DNA from: Theristus sp. LFF4_11
Lineage: Eukaryota > Nematoda > Chromadorea > Monhysterida > Xyalidae
Reading direction: 5' to 3'
Assembly: GCA_030248135.1 (NCBI GenBank)
Contig: JASANC010002766.1
Coordinates: 1 to 64,000 of the forward strand
Length of the DNA stretch: 64,000 bases
The notes beneath the pieces were generated by a model that worked only from the letters and a program-made list of their open reading frames with translations, did not search any database and was not told the DNA's origin. Position 1 is the first letter of the stretch. Each line of letters opens with the position of its first letter. Shown in pieces: positions 36,234 through 48,492 of the stretch. The translations under genes and the position numbers were made by a program.

Positions 36234-38619
36234 TCAATCACGCGGTGAGCGACTGCGATGCGCAACAACGGGCGACTGTGAACGCGACTTGCTGCGCTTG
36301 GGGGGCGGCGGCGGCGTCCTGGAGCGACGACGAGCGCGATCCCTCGGCGAAGGTGAACGCCTCTCTGGGCGATACCGCGGCGGTGGAGAGCGCGACCTGA
36401 ACAAACGGCAACGTTTCTCTCTGCGATGTTCACCCATTTTCAACATTTCCTGGGTCTTTTTTCTAATTTCTGAAAAAACACTGCTTCAAAAATTTTAATT
36501 TTGATTGTGTGTGCCAACAAGAAAATCGCGTATTTCAACAAAAAAACATTTTTCCAGCTACCATGTCATCAAAATTTACTGATTGAAAATGCATTCCGGT
36601 TTCGAAATTCTCACAAAAATGATTTTTTGCGACCTTGTCTTCTGCCGATTCTCAAGGTACGCGATGGAAATATCCGAATTGATTGCTGAGTTATATCACG
36701 GTTTATAATCAAGCGCATCAAACTTGCTATTCAAGCAACACGCTTGATAGAAGTGCATGTCTTCCTAAGAACGCTGTTGGTTGGTTGAATGTTGAATCTG
36801 ATGGTTGAGAATAATGTTGAATGTTGAGCGAGATCTGGTGATTGTTGTTGCAAGCGATTTGGCTGCTGGGCTGGATGGATGCTTGGATGCAAAAGCACGC
36901 TCGCTGTTTTGTTGATTTGTTGGATGATGGAAAAATTGATGGATGGAAAGCTGGAGCGGGATGGCTGGGTTGCTTTTTCACTCAGTATTGACTTGATGGT
37001 GCAACATAGCTGGAGTGGTACCCCGATTTGGCTAAGTGGCTGATGGCTGCACTGACTGAAAATGATGGTAAAGTTGTTTCACACTGCCAACACACGAAAA
37101 TGTCATTTGATCATTTAAACGTCTGTAAACATTGCACAATGATTGGCTCCATTGTAACTGAACAACCAATCAGCGCGTTGAACCCAACCAATCAGCTGAG
37201 TTTTGTGCTGATCAAATTTCAAATCAAGAAACCCAATGATGCATACGGTAAAACCACTGACCTCCCCCGTCCACCGTAGTAACCCCCGCTACCGTAACCG
37301 CCACCGTAGCCGTATCCCCCTCCACGGCCTCCGATCGGCACTCGACCACTGCGCGACGTCGACAATTCCACTCGCGCTCGATTGCCGCAGATTTTTCTGC
37401 AATTTTTTGTTCAATCTGGATTGCTAACCGACATGCAAATCATCTGTAGAATTTTTTTGTGGATTCCTATCATTCTACATTCACATTTTTGTTACATCCA
37501 ACGTGCACATTTCACGTTTTATACATTAATTTGAATTCATCTGAGTTCATTTGAGCTCGCTTGCTTGTCTGTGCTGTGGCCAGTTTTATAAAAGTGAGGA
37601 GTTTACAAGTGGAAACTTTTTGAGAGAAGTGGTTGAGTCGGGTTTTACCAACATTCCCATTTCATTCAACTTACGCGCCATCAAGCGCACGAATGGCGTC
37701 TTCGGCGTCACGAATGTCCTCGAAATGAATGAACGCAAAACCGGGCGGTCGCCTCGCCACCCACACGTTGCGCAGACGGCCGTACTTGCAGAAGACGTCT
37801 TCCAGCTGCGACAAAGGTGATCGAAATGTAAATGTGGAATGGGGCGCTAGATTGAGACAAAGTAATCGTCAAGAAAACATGCAAATCATTGAGAACACCA
37901 ATCAAATCAAAGAAACCTTCAATTTGGAATCAAATCTTGCAAAGCAAAGAGCTTTTCTTTCGTGTTTCCAACAATTTCCAACAAGCGTCGGGCCATAGTT
38001 GTTTTAGGGGGGGGGCCTGGGGGGGCCGCCCCCCCCCCAAAAAAATTTCGAATCTATCTCTATCAGACAGGTTTTTTCGGCTCAGCTATTATCTATCTAA
38101 AAAAAATTTTCAGCCAGCTATCTATCTAAAAATTTTTGTCTCCGAAGACATAAAATGAGTGAATTTTTGACCAAAATTGACCATTTTTGCTCGTGATTCT
38201 TGAAAATTTCGCTAATTTTAGGTAAAATACGCGTTTATACTTGATTTTTAGTGTATTTTTAGTATTATTTTGCTGTTTTTATAGCTTTTTAGCGTTTTAG
38301 CTATCTATCTATCAAATTTCAAAATTTTGACCGGCCCCCCCCAAAGTCACATGGCCCCCCCGCGGCCCCCCCCCCCAAAATTTTCCAGCTCTATCTATCT
38401 GGAAAATTTGCTCCAGCTATCTATATCGCCCCCCCCAACCCCTCGGCTCTGGAACAACTATGCGTCGGGCGACGGGCAGAGCAAACAGAAATCAACATTA
38501 AAATCGCTGAAAAAACAAACAGGCTGCAAAATTGAGTTTACCTCTTCCACGGTTGCATCTTCGGGCAAACCGCCGACGTAAACTTTGTTTTCATCAGAGA
38601 AGTATCGCCGTGAGCCCAT
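36234..38619 (-). CDS. SR splicing factor, SRSF3/SRSF7 type
   Basis: Four exons: 38542-38619, 37675-37805, 37262-37396, 36234-36396; 168 residues, all phases consistent. A nuclear pre-mRNA splicing regulator. An N-terminal RRM has RNP2 KVYVGGL and RNP1 PPGFAFIHF, with [12 protein letters not shown] and [11 protein letters not shown] diagnostic of the SRSF3/7 group. It closes with [12 protein letters not shown] Gly/Tyr-rich linker ([19 protein letters not shown]) follows. The last exon is an RS domain rich in RSRSP and RRRSRTP ending RSRSPRD. No CCHC zinc knuckle is present, so it is closer to SRSF3 than SRSF7 in layout. Intron 1 carries a hAT-like element, and another begins 110 bp upstream of the start codon. 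Confidence 0.92.
37994..38462. mobile_element. hAT-like G/C-homopolymer element, 8 bp target duplication
   Basis: CGTCGGGC occurs exactly at 37986-37993 and 38463-38470. The ends are CATAGTTGTTTTAG and CTGGAACAACTATG. Poly-G and poly-C blocks near both ends flank an AT-rich core with CTAT tetranucleotide repeats. It lies within intron 1 of the SR gene. Confidence 0.85.
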
Positions 38620-38728
38620 TTTTGCAGAACCCGAGTTTTTTTGTGATGTTTTGGATTTTCGTTCTCTTTGATTTTGGACTGAAATTGAGATTGAGAATTG
38701 AATTGAGAAAGTGACAGTCGAGAGTGAG

Positions 38729-40205
38729 TAGGGTTGTTAAAAAAAAACAAAAATCGTCATTTTTGTTTTTTTTTAAAAAAAAAAATTTTTTTTTTTTAAA
38801 AATTTCAAAAATCAAAGTTGTGCTAAATCAATCAGGGAGTCCGAAGAACCACATATGATATGCAAGCGCCTCCCGAATGACTCCCGTATGGCGGAACTTT
38901 GCAGATTTTGTTTTGGTGACCTCAATTACCCCTTTTCCAAACCGTCACCATGCCTCTTCTTGTGTTTTGACCTCCAAAACGTCACTAATTGTCCCCAGCT
39001 AAGCTAATGCTAAAGTGAAGACAAACATACCGCCTTGAAATTCGATCAATTCTTCTGATGGTGTCGCGACGACACGACACGAAGCAGCAACCAGACAACG
39101 TAGCGCTTGCAAACGGAGCAGCGAGCACAATCGGACGCTCTGCGAGGCGAATCGTCACCTTATCTGCATCGGAAATGGCAGGCTAAGCTTTGGGACGCTC
39201 AAAAACTTCATCGCAGATGTTGTCGAAGCCTAAAATCAGTCGGTAAAACGGCCCAAAATCGACTGCTAAAGGTTTTACGAGGTATAATCAAAGAAAATTT
39301 TTGTTGAACTTTCGAAAAATTGTGCCAAAATTGAGGTTTTCAGAGTAGGGTTGTTAAAAAAAACAAAAATCGTCATTTTTGTTTTTTTTTTAAAAAAAAA
39401 AATTTTTTTTTAAAAAAAAAAATTTCAAAAATCAAAGTTGTGCTAAATCAATCAGGGAGTCCGAAGAACCACATATGATATGCAAGCGCCTCCCGAATGA
39501 CTCCCATATGACGGAACTTTGCAGATTTTGTTTTGGTGACCTCAATTACCCCTTTTCCAAACCGTCACCATGCCTCTTCTTGTGTTTTGACCTCTAAAAC
39601 GTCACTAATTGTCCCCAGCTAAACTAATGCTAAAGTGAAGACAAACATACCGCCTTGAAATTCGATCAATTCTTCTGATGGTGTCGCGACGACACGACAC
39701 GAAGCAGCAACCAGACAACGTAGCGCTTGCAAACGGAGCAGCGAGCACAACCGGACGCTTTGCGAGGCGAATCGTCACCTTATCTGCATCGGAAATGGTA
39801 GGCCAAGCTTTGGGACGCTCAAAAACTTCATCGCAGATGTTGTCGAAGCGTAAAATCAGTCGGTAAAACGGTCCAAAATCGACTGCTAAAGGTTTTACGA
39901 GGTATAATCAAAGAAAATTTTTGTTGAACTTTCGAAAAATTGTGCCAAAATTGAGGTTTTCAGAGCATATTAGAGGAAAATTTTTCGAATTTTTTTTTTT
40001 AAAAAAAAAAATCGGCATTTTTGTTTTTTTTTTAATCACTTTTTTTTTTAAAAAAAAAAATTTTCATTTTTGTTTAACAACCCTATTTCAGAGCATATTA
40101 GAGGAAAATTTTTCGAATTTTTTTTTTTTTAAAAATCGGCATTTTTGTTTTTTTTTAATCACTTTTTTTTTAAAAAAAAATTTTCATTTTTGTTTAACAA
40201 CCCTA
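38729..40205. mobile_element. hAT-like element with internal tandem copies, 8 bp target duplication
   Basis: AGAGTGAG flanks both ends (38721-38728, 40206-40213). The termini are TAGGGTTGTTAAA and TTTAACAACCCTA. Inside, a unit of about 617 bp is repeated: the second copy begins with another TAGGGTTGTT at 39346. The tail (CAGAGCATATTAGAGGAAAA plus A/T runs) is duplicated again. No protein is encoded. Related single-unit copies are at 44538-45256 and 47301-48023. Confidence 0.85.
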
Positions 40206-40800
40206 AGAGTGAGACTGGGTTGTCAAAGAAATTTATTTGTTGAACTTTCCAAAAATTGTGCCAACACAAAATCCAAAAATGGCTTTGCCTACATTACTAA
40301 ACCAAAGCCAAGTTTACAGTCTGTTTTGTTGTTTTAGTTCGGTTTCAATGAAGTCGTTGTAGGTTCCTAATCCTAAGCCCAATCCTAATCCTAATGAAGT
40401 CATTGTAGGTTCCTAATCCTAAACCTAATCCTAATCCTAAGTGAAGCCTTTTTAACAAAGTGAAAGTGCCTTGATTGACAGCTTTGTTGAAGGGGTGAAA
40501 CATTGGGATCAGGGATCAGCTCCAGCTCCGGTTTAGCTTTGTAGTTTTACGCCAAAAATGAGGACGGAAAAATAAAAAAAATAAATATTCGAATTAAAAA
40601 AATATTCTTTATTTTTAATTTTGTAACATTTTTGTTGAATTTCCAAAAATTGGGCCAAACAAAAGTGAGGTTTTCAGTATTCTGTATTCAAATTCAGAGC
40701 ACTATTTATTTATTTCATTTTTTTCTGGAGAAAAATTTTAATTTTTTGTTTAGTTTTGTTTTGTTTTGCATGTGCCTGTGCGTGGCGTGACGTACACGAC

Positions 40801-40905
40801 GGACTGATTGGACTGAGTGCAGTACCGAAGACGAGGGGGGGGGTTTCGGACTGATTGGACTGAGTGCAGTACCGAAGACGAGGGGGGGGGTGGGGGTAGG
40901 GTTAG
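40801..40905. repeat. tandem duplication with poly-G runs
   Basis: CTGATTGGACTGAGTGCAGT, followed by ACCGAAGACGAG and a G run, is present twice in succession. Confidence 0.7.
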
Positions 40906-41399
40906 GGGGAAAAAATCCGAATTTTTTTTAAATTAAAAAAAAAATTTAAAAAAAATTTTTTTTTACAAGTTAGGTTTGTTCGAAGCGTCTCGTCGAGCTG
41001 AGTTCATCTAGACTATTTTCAGAACGATCCGGAAAACTATAAGAGCGAAAATCGTGTTTTATTGAAATTATGTCCATTTCATAGAGGGAAAGTTGCATTT
41101 TCAACAGTAAAACAGGACAATTTTCGACGTGTACTTGAATATTGAACCGTTCTTAGTTGTTCCTCTTTAGAAAATTACCAAAATTTGACTGTGTTCAAAA
41201 ATTCCTGGTTTGCTGTAGCTAAGTCGGCAACCCCTGTCGACCCGGTCGCCCCCCCCCAAGACACTTACTTTCAGGTTCAACCAGCTATGCTATCTGCCAC
41301 ATGGCGAGAGCCCACTCTTCAAATCATCGTATCGAAAACACGTACCATGATTTCGCGATCACGTTGCGGGCAACTGACAGACGCAAGTTTAACACGTTA

Positions 41400-42162
41400 C
41401 AGTCTATCACGCTAATATATGCAACTCGCTGATTGGTCGGCTCCTCACGCTCCGCACCCTGGGAACGGGATTCAGAAAATATCATGTTTTTTTGTTGTTC
41501 AGCGGTTTGTTTTCATTTTTTTCCATGCCGAAAAAATTCTAAATCAAAAACTACAAAATTCCAAACGTTTGAATTGGTAAAAAATTAGTAAACTGAAGTT
41601 TTTTTGGTTGATTGACGGCGACGACGTCGTCGAGAATTTTTGCTTTCAAACGTACCGCTGGCCGCTGCTGCGTGTTCAAAACAAATTTAAAACAAACAAA
41701 CAAAATAACAAAGCTTGCTTCCAACGATTTCGACGGTTTTCATCTCGCTTTTAACAATTGATTCATTGGGTGCGCCATGTCCATTCATTGTTGTTCAAAG
41801 ATTGTTCACATTGTCAATAAATACTGTCACCTGCTGCGTTCTTCTTCTCTGTGCTTCGGACACACAGTAGCGGCCAGCGGCGGCACGCTCTTTTCATGCC
41901 TAAAGGCAAAAACTAAACCAAAAACCATAGACGACGTCGTCGCAGTCAATCAACCAAAAAAGACATTTTTTTTGACATTGTGACCAATGCAAATTTTTGG
42001 AATTTGGTAGTTTTTTATTTAGAATGTTTTTTCGGCATGAAAACAACAAAAACAAACCGCTGAACAACAAAAAAACATGATTTTTTCTGAATCCCGTTCC
42101 CAGGGTGCGGAGCGTGAGGAGCCGACCAATCAGCGAGTTGCATATATTAGCGTGATAGACTG
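41400..42162. mobile_element. foldback element with long inverted arms, TA target site
   Basis: Ends CAGTCTATCACGCTAATATA and the exact inverse TATATTAGCGTGATAGACTG are flanked by TA. The arms are about 280-300 bp, share GACGACGTCGTC near the centre and contain CCAATCAGC. One arm recurs at 46312-46620. CAGT ends plus TA suggest a Tc1/mariner relative. Confidence 0.75.
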
Positions 42163-43004
42163 TAGTTTAGCTCAGCACGCAAGTTTTAACATGTGGCCAT
42201 GTTATCGGGTATCTGAAAAACGGTCGTGTGATGTGGTATTAACCAACATCCCCGCTCCAATTGTTTAACAATATATCGCACAACTCCATTGTAGACCTAT
42301 AACGCACGCCAATCAACAAGATATCATGTTCATCTCATGGCTTACCGACTGAAAAAACATGTTCTAAGTTGCAAGAAAACGATTTCTGAAACGATATTTC
42401 AATTCAGTTAAGTCATTTCAACGCTAAAAATTGACTCTAGAAGTCATCCAAATCGAAAAACATGGAGTACGTCGGTCAAAATGACCAAATAATGACATGT
42501 ACCTAAGCACACAAAGAAGTTGGGAAGAAAATTTGGTTTGAACTTTCAAAAAATTATGCCATAAATCGAATTTTCAGAGCAAAGTAGAAGAAAAATTTTT
42601 CAAATTTTTTTTTAAGTTTGAAAAAAAAATCCAAATTTAAAAAAAAAACAAAAAAAAAATTAAAAAAATTTTTTTTCAAAGCCCCTAACCCTAGGTGGGG
42701 GGGTACACCCCCCCCAGAGCACCCGAGACCTCCGCGTGGGGGGGTGGGGGGGTCACGCGACACCGCCACCCCAAAATGTGCCAGAAATTTGCTGAGCTGA
42801 ACATATGGCTCTCCCTCTCTGATGTGACAAGCCAAAGAAAAAGTGAACTGTTTGTTCAAAAAAGCCCAACAATAACAAGCAAATGCTTGTTTGGAGTTCC
42901 GATTGATCGGTGGTGCCGGTGCGGAGCGCAGAACGCGGCTCGCTGTAGCATGTACCCAAAAATAATCAAAAGTGACATGAACTAAAAACAATTCATAGAA
43001 TGTC

Positions 43005-43035
43005 GAGCCGTTCAAAAATCATTGACGATGACGCG

Positions 43036-43070
<35 letters not shown>

Positions 43071-43202
43071 CGGATTCTTCTCCGGCATCGAGAAAAATGT
43101 CCAAAAAATCTCGCCTTTGCCAACGTCGCTGTCGCCGACGAGAAGAAATTTCAGCCGATAATCGTATCGATGCGAACGCATTGCGAATTGTGAAAACGTC
43201 AT
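43005..43202 (-). pseudogene. broken duplicate of Rab40 exon 1
   Basis: The first 31 codons match the exon at 49383 ([16 protein letters not shown]). Two extra T bases then shift the frame, and a 34-base A run (plus-strand T at 43037-43070) interrupts the rest. No downstream Rab40 exons accompany it. It arose with the palindrome and is almost certainly non-functional. Confidence 0.85.
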
Positions 43203-44072
43203 TCCGTTTGTTTCATGAAATTATTTTATTTCGTTAAAAACATTGCTGAAATGGTGGGAATCAGTGACAGTACCTAAAGGGGAGCGGCGCCGGGGCGGTG
43301 TGGTGTCGTCACTGCCTGCACTGTCAGCAGTACCGTGGGCGAGGGGGGGGGGGGTGGGGGGGGTACAACTTACCCCCCCAGAGCACCAGAGACCGTCGGG
43401 TGGGGGGGGGGTGGGGCGCGCCACCACCCCCTAAAACCGGGCACCCCCCCCCCCATCGGACCCCCCCCCTCGAAAATTTGGCCGACACCCCCCCCCCTAT
43501 GAAATTTTATCTGGCGGAGACCCCCCCCAAAATTTTCCGTACACCCTAAATTTTTTTTCCGAAAATCATGATTTTTTGTCCATAGAGTCAACAATATAAG
43601 CTGGAATATATGATAACTTGACCATCTTCATTGTAATTTCAACGATTTTTGCAGCAAAATTTAGCGTTTTTCCTTCAAAATTTAGCCGAAAAATTATCAT
43701 GGGGCATTGGGGAAGTGGACCCCCCCACAAGCAAATTTTTAAACGCACCCCCCGTAGAGGGGGTCCCACGATACCATAGGTTGGACCTCACTTTTTGGTC
43801 GGCACCCCCCCCCCCCCGGCACCATACCCCCCCCCCCCGTCGAAAATTTGTTTGGGCCCACGGTACTGAATGTCGGTCACTCAGTACCGAAGGCGAAAGC
43901 AATTTTTCGAGGGGGTGTCCACGTGGGGGGGGGGGGGTTCTTGTTCTTGTTCTTTATTTGTCGGTGCCGAAAATTTTCAGTGGGGGGGGGGGTGTCAGTC
44001 ATAGTACAGTGACACCCGCCCAGTGGTCAGTTCTATAAAGTGAATAGTGATAGAAAAGTGAATAGTTCTATT

Positions 44073-44537
44073 CAAGGGTGTCCCAAAATTTAGACCTTGA
44101 CAAATTCCGGTTCAATACTTGAACCACAAGTTCATCTTTGACCGAAGTTTCCGCTTGCCTACATTACTAAACCAAAGCCAAGTTTACAGTCTGTTTTGTT
44201 GTTTAGTTCGGTTTCAATCGAAGTCGTTGTAGGTTCCTAATCCTAAGCCCAATCCTAATCCCTATTGAAGTCGTTGTAGGTTCCTAATCCTAAACCTAAT
44301 CCTAATCCTAAGTGACAGCCTTTTTAACAAAGTGAAAGTGCTTGATTGACAGCTTTGTTGAAGGAGCGAAAAAGTGGGATCAGGGATCAGCTCCAGCTCC
44401 GGTTTAGCTTTGTAGTTTACGGAAGTTTCCATTGATTGGATTGCTATTTCTAATTTCCACACAACTGTTTGTCTTTGAAGCTCATGTCTCGGTTATTTTC
44501 CAGAATTTCTCAAAGACTAATTTTTGGAACACCCTGG
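44073..44537. mobile_element. MITE with AGGGTGTCCCAAAA ends, left-arm copy
   Basis: The ends are AAGGGTGTCCCAAAATTTAG and TTTTTGGAACACCCTGG. The interior holds CCTAATCCTAA-type repeats. Its inverted counterpart is 48024-48492. Confidence 0.6.
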
Positions 44538-45256
44538 TAGGGTTGTTAAAAAAAACAAAAATCGTCATTTTTTTTTTTGTTTAAAAAATTTTTTTTTTTT
44601 AGATTTCAAAAATCAAAGTTGTGCTAAATCAATCAGAAGTCCGAAGAACTACATATGATATGCAAGCGCCTCCCGAATGACACCCGTATGGCGGAACTTT
44701 GCAGATTTTGTTTTGGTGACCTCAATTACCCCTTTTCAAACCGTCACCATGCCTCTTCTTGTGTTTGACCTCCAAAACGTCACTAATTGTCCCAGATAAG
44801 CCAATGCTAAAGTGAAGACAAACATACCGCCTTGAAATTCGATCAATTCTTCTGATGGTGTCGCGACGACACGACACGAAGTAACAACCAGACAACGTGG
44901 CGCTTGCAAACGGTGCAGCGAGCACAATCGGACGCTCTGCGAAGCTTCGTCGTCACCTTATCTGCATCGGAAATGGTAGGCTAAGCTTTGGGACGCTCAA
45001 AAACTTCATCGCAGATGTTGTCGAAGCCTAAAATCAGTCGGTAAAACGGCCCAAAATCGACTGCTAAAGGTTTTACGAGGTATAATCAAAGAAAATTTTT
45101 GTTGAACTTTCGAAAAATTGTGCCAAAATTGAGGTTTTCAGAGCATATTAGAGGAAAATTTTTCGAATTTTTTTTTTTTTTTTAAATCGGCATTTTTGTT
45201 TTTTTTTAATCACTTTTTTTTAAAAAAAAATTTTCATTTTTGTTTAACAACCCCTA
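44538..45256. mobile_element. hAT-like element, left-arm copy
   Basis: Begins TAGGGTTGTT and ends AACAACCCCTA. It is a single unit of the 38729 family. Flanks CACCCTGG and CATCCAGG are a mutated form of the duplication seen intact at the right-arm copy. Confidence 0.7.
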
Positions 45257-47300
45257 CATCCAGGAGTAAAAATGTTCACTTTCAAACACTATTCACTTTT
45301 ATAGAACTGACCACAGGCGTAGGCCATGGGGGGGGGGTGCACTATTGTAGAAAATTTTCTGGGGGGTACGGTGCACACCCCCCACCCCACCCCATGAGAT
45401 TTTTTGGCTTAAATTTTGAAGAAAAAACGCTAAATTTTGCTGCAAAATCCTTGAAATTACAATGAAGAATGTCAAGTTATCATATATTTAGCTCATATTA
45501 TGGACTTTAAAGACAAAAAATTATGATTTTTTTTGAGCAAAAATTCATGATTTTTGGGTGATTCGAAATTTTTTGGAGGGTGTCACTGTTACTTAGGTCC
45601 ATCTAGGGGGGGGGGTGGGGGGGTGTCTAGCAAATTTCGAGGGGGGGGGGGGGTGTGGATGGTCCAGTGTCAGGTTTGGGGGGGGGGGGGGTGGTGGCGT
45701 GACCCCCCCCCCCACCCCCCCACGCGGAGATCTCGGGTGCTCTGGGGGGGGGGTGTACCCCCCCCCCCCCCCCCCCACCTAGGGTTGGGGGGGGCTTTGA
45801 AAAAAATTTTTTTTTAATTTTTTTTTGTTTTTTTTATATTTGTATTTTTTTTTTCAAACTTAAAAAAAAATTTGAAAAATTTTCTTCTACTTTGCTCTGA
45901 ATTCGATTTATGGCATAATTTTTGAAAGTTCAAACCAAATTTTCTTTCCCAACTTCTTTGTGTGCTTAGGTACATGTCATTATTTGGTCATTTTGACCGA
46001 CGTACTCCATGTTTTTCGATTTGGATGACTTCTAGAGTCAATTTTTAGCGTTGAAATGACTTAACTGAATTGAAATATCGTTTCAGAAATCGTTTTCTTG
46101 CAACTTAGAACATGTTTTTTCAGTCGGTAAGCCATGAGATGAACATGATCTCTTGTTGATTGGCGTATGGTATAGGTCTACAAGGGAGTGGTGCGATATA
46201 TTGTTAAACTATTGGAGCGGAGATGGTGGTTAATACCACTTCACACGACCGTTTTGCAGATACCCGATAACATGGCCACATGTTAAAACTTGCGTGCTGA
46301 GCTAAACTACAGTCTATCACGCTAATATATGCAGCTCGCTGATTGGTCGGCTCCCTCACGCTCCGCACCCTGGGAACGGGATTCAGAAAAAAATCATGTT
46401 TTTTTTGTTGTTCAGCGGTTTGTTTTTGTTGTTTTCATGCCGAAAAAACATTCTAAAATAAAAAACTACCAAATTTAAAAATTTGCATTGGTCACAATGT
46501 CAAAAAAAATGTCTTTTTTGGTTGATTGACTGCGACGACGTCGTCTATGGTTTTTGGTTTTAGTTTTTGCCTTTAGGCATGAAAAGAGCGTGCCGCCGCT
46601 GGCCGCTACTGTGTGTCGAAGCACACAAAGAAGTTGGGAAGAAAATTTGGTTTGAACTTTCAAAAAATTATGCCATAAATCGAATTTTCAGAGCAAAGTA
46701 GAAGAAAAATATATCAAATTTTTTTTTTAAGTTAGAAAAAAAAAACCAATTTCAAAAAAAAACGAAAAAAAAAAACAAAAAAAGTTATTTTTTCAAAGCC
46801 CCTAACCCTAGGTGGGGCCCCCCAGAGCACCCGAGACCTCCGCGTGAGGGGGGGTGGGGGGGTCACGCGACACCCACCCCCCAAAACCTGACACTGGACC
46901 ATCCACACCCCCCCCCCCTCGAAATTTGCTAGACACCCCCCCCCACCCCCCCCCCTAGATGGACCTAAGTAACAGTGACACCCCCCAAAAAATTTCTCGG
47001 ACCACCCAAAAATCATGAATTTTTGCTCAAAAATCATAATTTTTTGTCTTTAAAGTCCATAATATGAGCTAAATATATGATAACTTGACATTCTTCATTG
47101 TAATTTCAAGGATTTTGCAGCAAAATTTAGCGTTTTTCCTTCAAAATTTAAGCCAAAAAATCTCATGGGTGGGGTGGGGGGTGTGCACCGTACCCCCCCA
47201 GAAAATTTTCTACAATAGTGCACCCCCCATGGCCCACGCCTGTGGTCAGTTCTATAAAAGTGAATAGTGTTTGAAAAGTGAACATTTTTACTCCAGGGTG

Positions 47301-48023
47301 TAGGGTTGTTAAACAAAAATGAAAAATTTTTTAAAAAAAAAAAGTGATTAAAAAAAAACAAAAATGCCGATTTAAAAAAAAAAAAAAATTCGAAAAATTT
47401 TCCTCTAATATGCTCTGAAAACCTCAATTTTGGCACAATTTTTCGAAAGTTCAACAAAAATTTTCTTTGATTATACCTCGTAAAACCTTTAGCAGTCGAT
47501 TTTGGGCCGTTTTACCGACTGATTTTAGGCTTCGACAACATCTGCGATGAAGTTTTTGAGCGTCCCAAAGCTTAGCCTACCATTTCCGATGCAGATAAGG
47601 TGACGATTAGCCTCGCAGAGCGTCCGATTGTGCTCGCTGCACCGTTTGCAAGCGCCACGTTGTCTGGTTGCTGCTTCGTGTCGTGTCGTCGCGACACCAT
47701 CAGAAGAATTGATCGAATTTCAAGGCGGTATGTTTGTCTTCACTTTAGCATTAGCTTAGCTGGGGACAATTAGTGACGTTTTGGAGGTCAAAACACAAGA
47801 AGAGGCATGGTGACGGTTTGGAAAAGGGGTAATTGAGGTCACCAAAACAAAATCTGCAAAGTTCCGCCATACGGGTGTCATTCGGGAGGCGCTTGCATAT
47901 CATATGTGGTTCTTCGGACTCCCTGATTGATTTAGCACAACTTTGATTTTTGAAATTTAAAAAAAAAAAAAATTTTTTAAACAAAAACAAAAATGACGAT
48001 TTTTGTTTTTTTTAACAACCCTA
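47301..48023 (-). mobile_element. hAT-like element nested in another MITE, 8 bp target duplication
   Basis: CCAGGGTG occurs at 47293-47300 and 48024-48031 exactly. The ends are TAGGGTTGTTAAA and TTTAACAACCCTA. The insertion hit the terminal repeat of the CCAGGGTGT MITE next to it. Confidence 0.85.
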
Positions 48024-48492
48024 CCAGGGTGTTCCAAAAATTAGTCTTTGAGAAATTCTGGAAAAATAATCGAGACATGAGCTTCAAAGACAAACAGTTT
48101 TGCGTGGAAATTAGAAATAGCAATCCAATCAATGGGAAACTTCCGTAAAACTACAAAGCTAAACCGGAGCTGGAGCTGATCCCTGATCCCAATGTTTCAC
48201 CCCTTCAACAAAGCTGTCAATCAAGGCACTTTCACTTTGTTAAAAAGGCTTCACTTAGGATTAGGATTAGGTTTAGGATTAGGAACCTACAACGACTTCA
48301 TTAGGATTAGGATTGGGCTTAGGATTAGGAACCTACAACGACTTCATTGAAACCGAACTAAACAACAAAACAGACTGTAAACTTGGCTTTGGTTTAGTAA
48401 TGTAGGCAAAGCGGAAACTTCGGTCAAAGATGAACTTGTGGTTCAAGTATTGAACCGGAATTTGTCAAGGTCTAAATTTTGGGACACCCTGG
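48024..48492 (-). mobile_element. MITE with CCAGGGTGTTCCAAAA ends, right-arm copy
   Basis: The ends are CCAGGGTGTTCCAAAAATTA and TAAATTTTGGGACACCCTGG. The centre contains repeats of the TTAGGATTAGGA type. It is the inverted counterpart of 44073-44537. Confidence 0.65.

Larger units (their letters stand above)
42785..45965 (-). repeat. left arm of large palindrome
   Basis: This segment is an imperfect inverted copy of 46622-49773. It carries, in order, a broken Rab40 exon 1, poly-C/poly-G blocks, MITEs and a hAT-like element. The spacer is about 656 bp (45966-46621). The stretch 41840-42770 is a further inverted copy of the spacer and the adjoining arm (about 45700-46620). Confidence 0.8.

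Noticed and set aside
40351..40445. Telomeric repeats (CCTAATCCTAA type, also 44225-44315 and 48245-48345)
   Set aside because: Irregular units of CCTAATCCTAA and CCTAAGCCCAAT inside a MITE that is present in both palindrome arms. They are not a perfect telomeric array.
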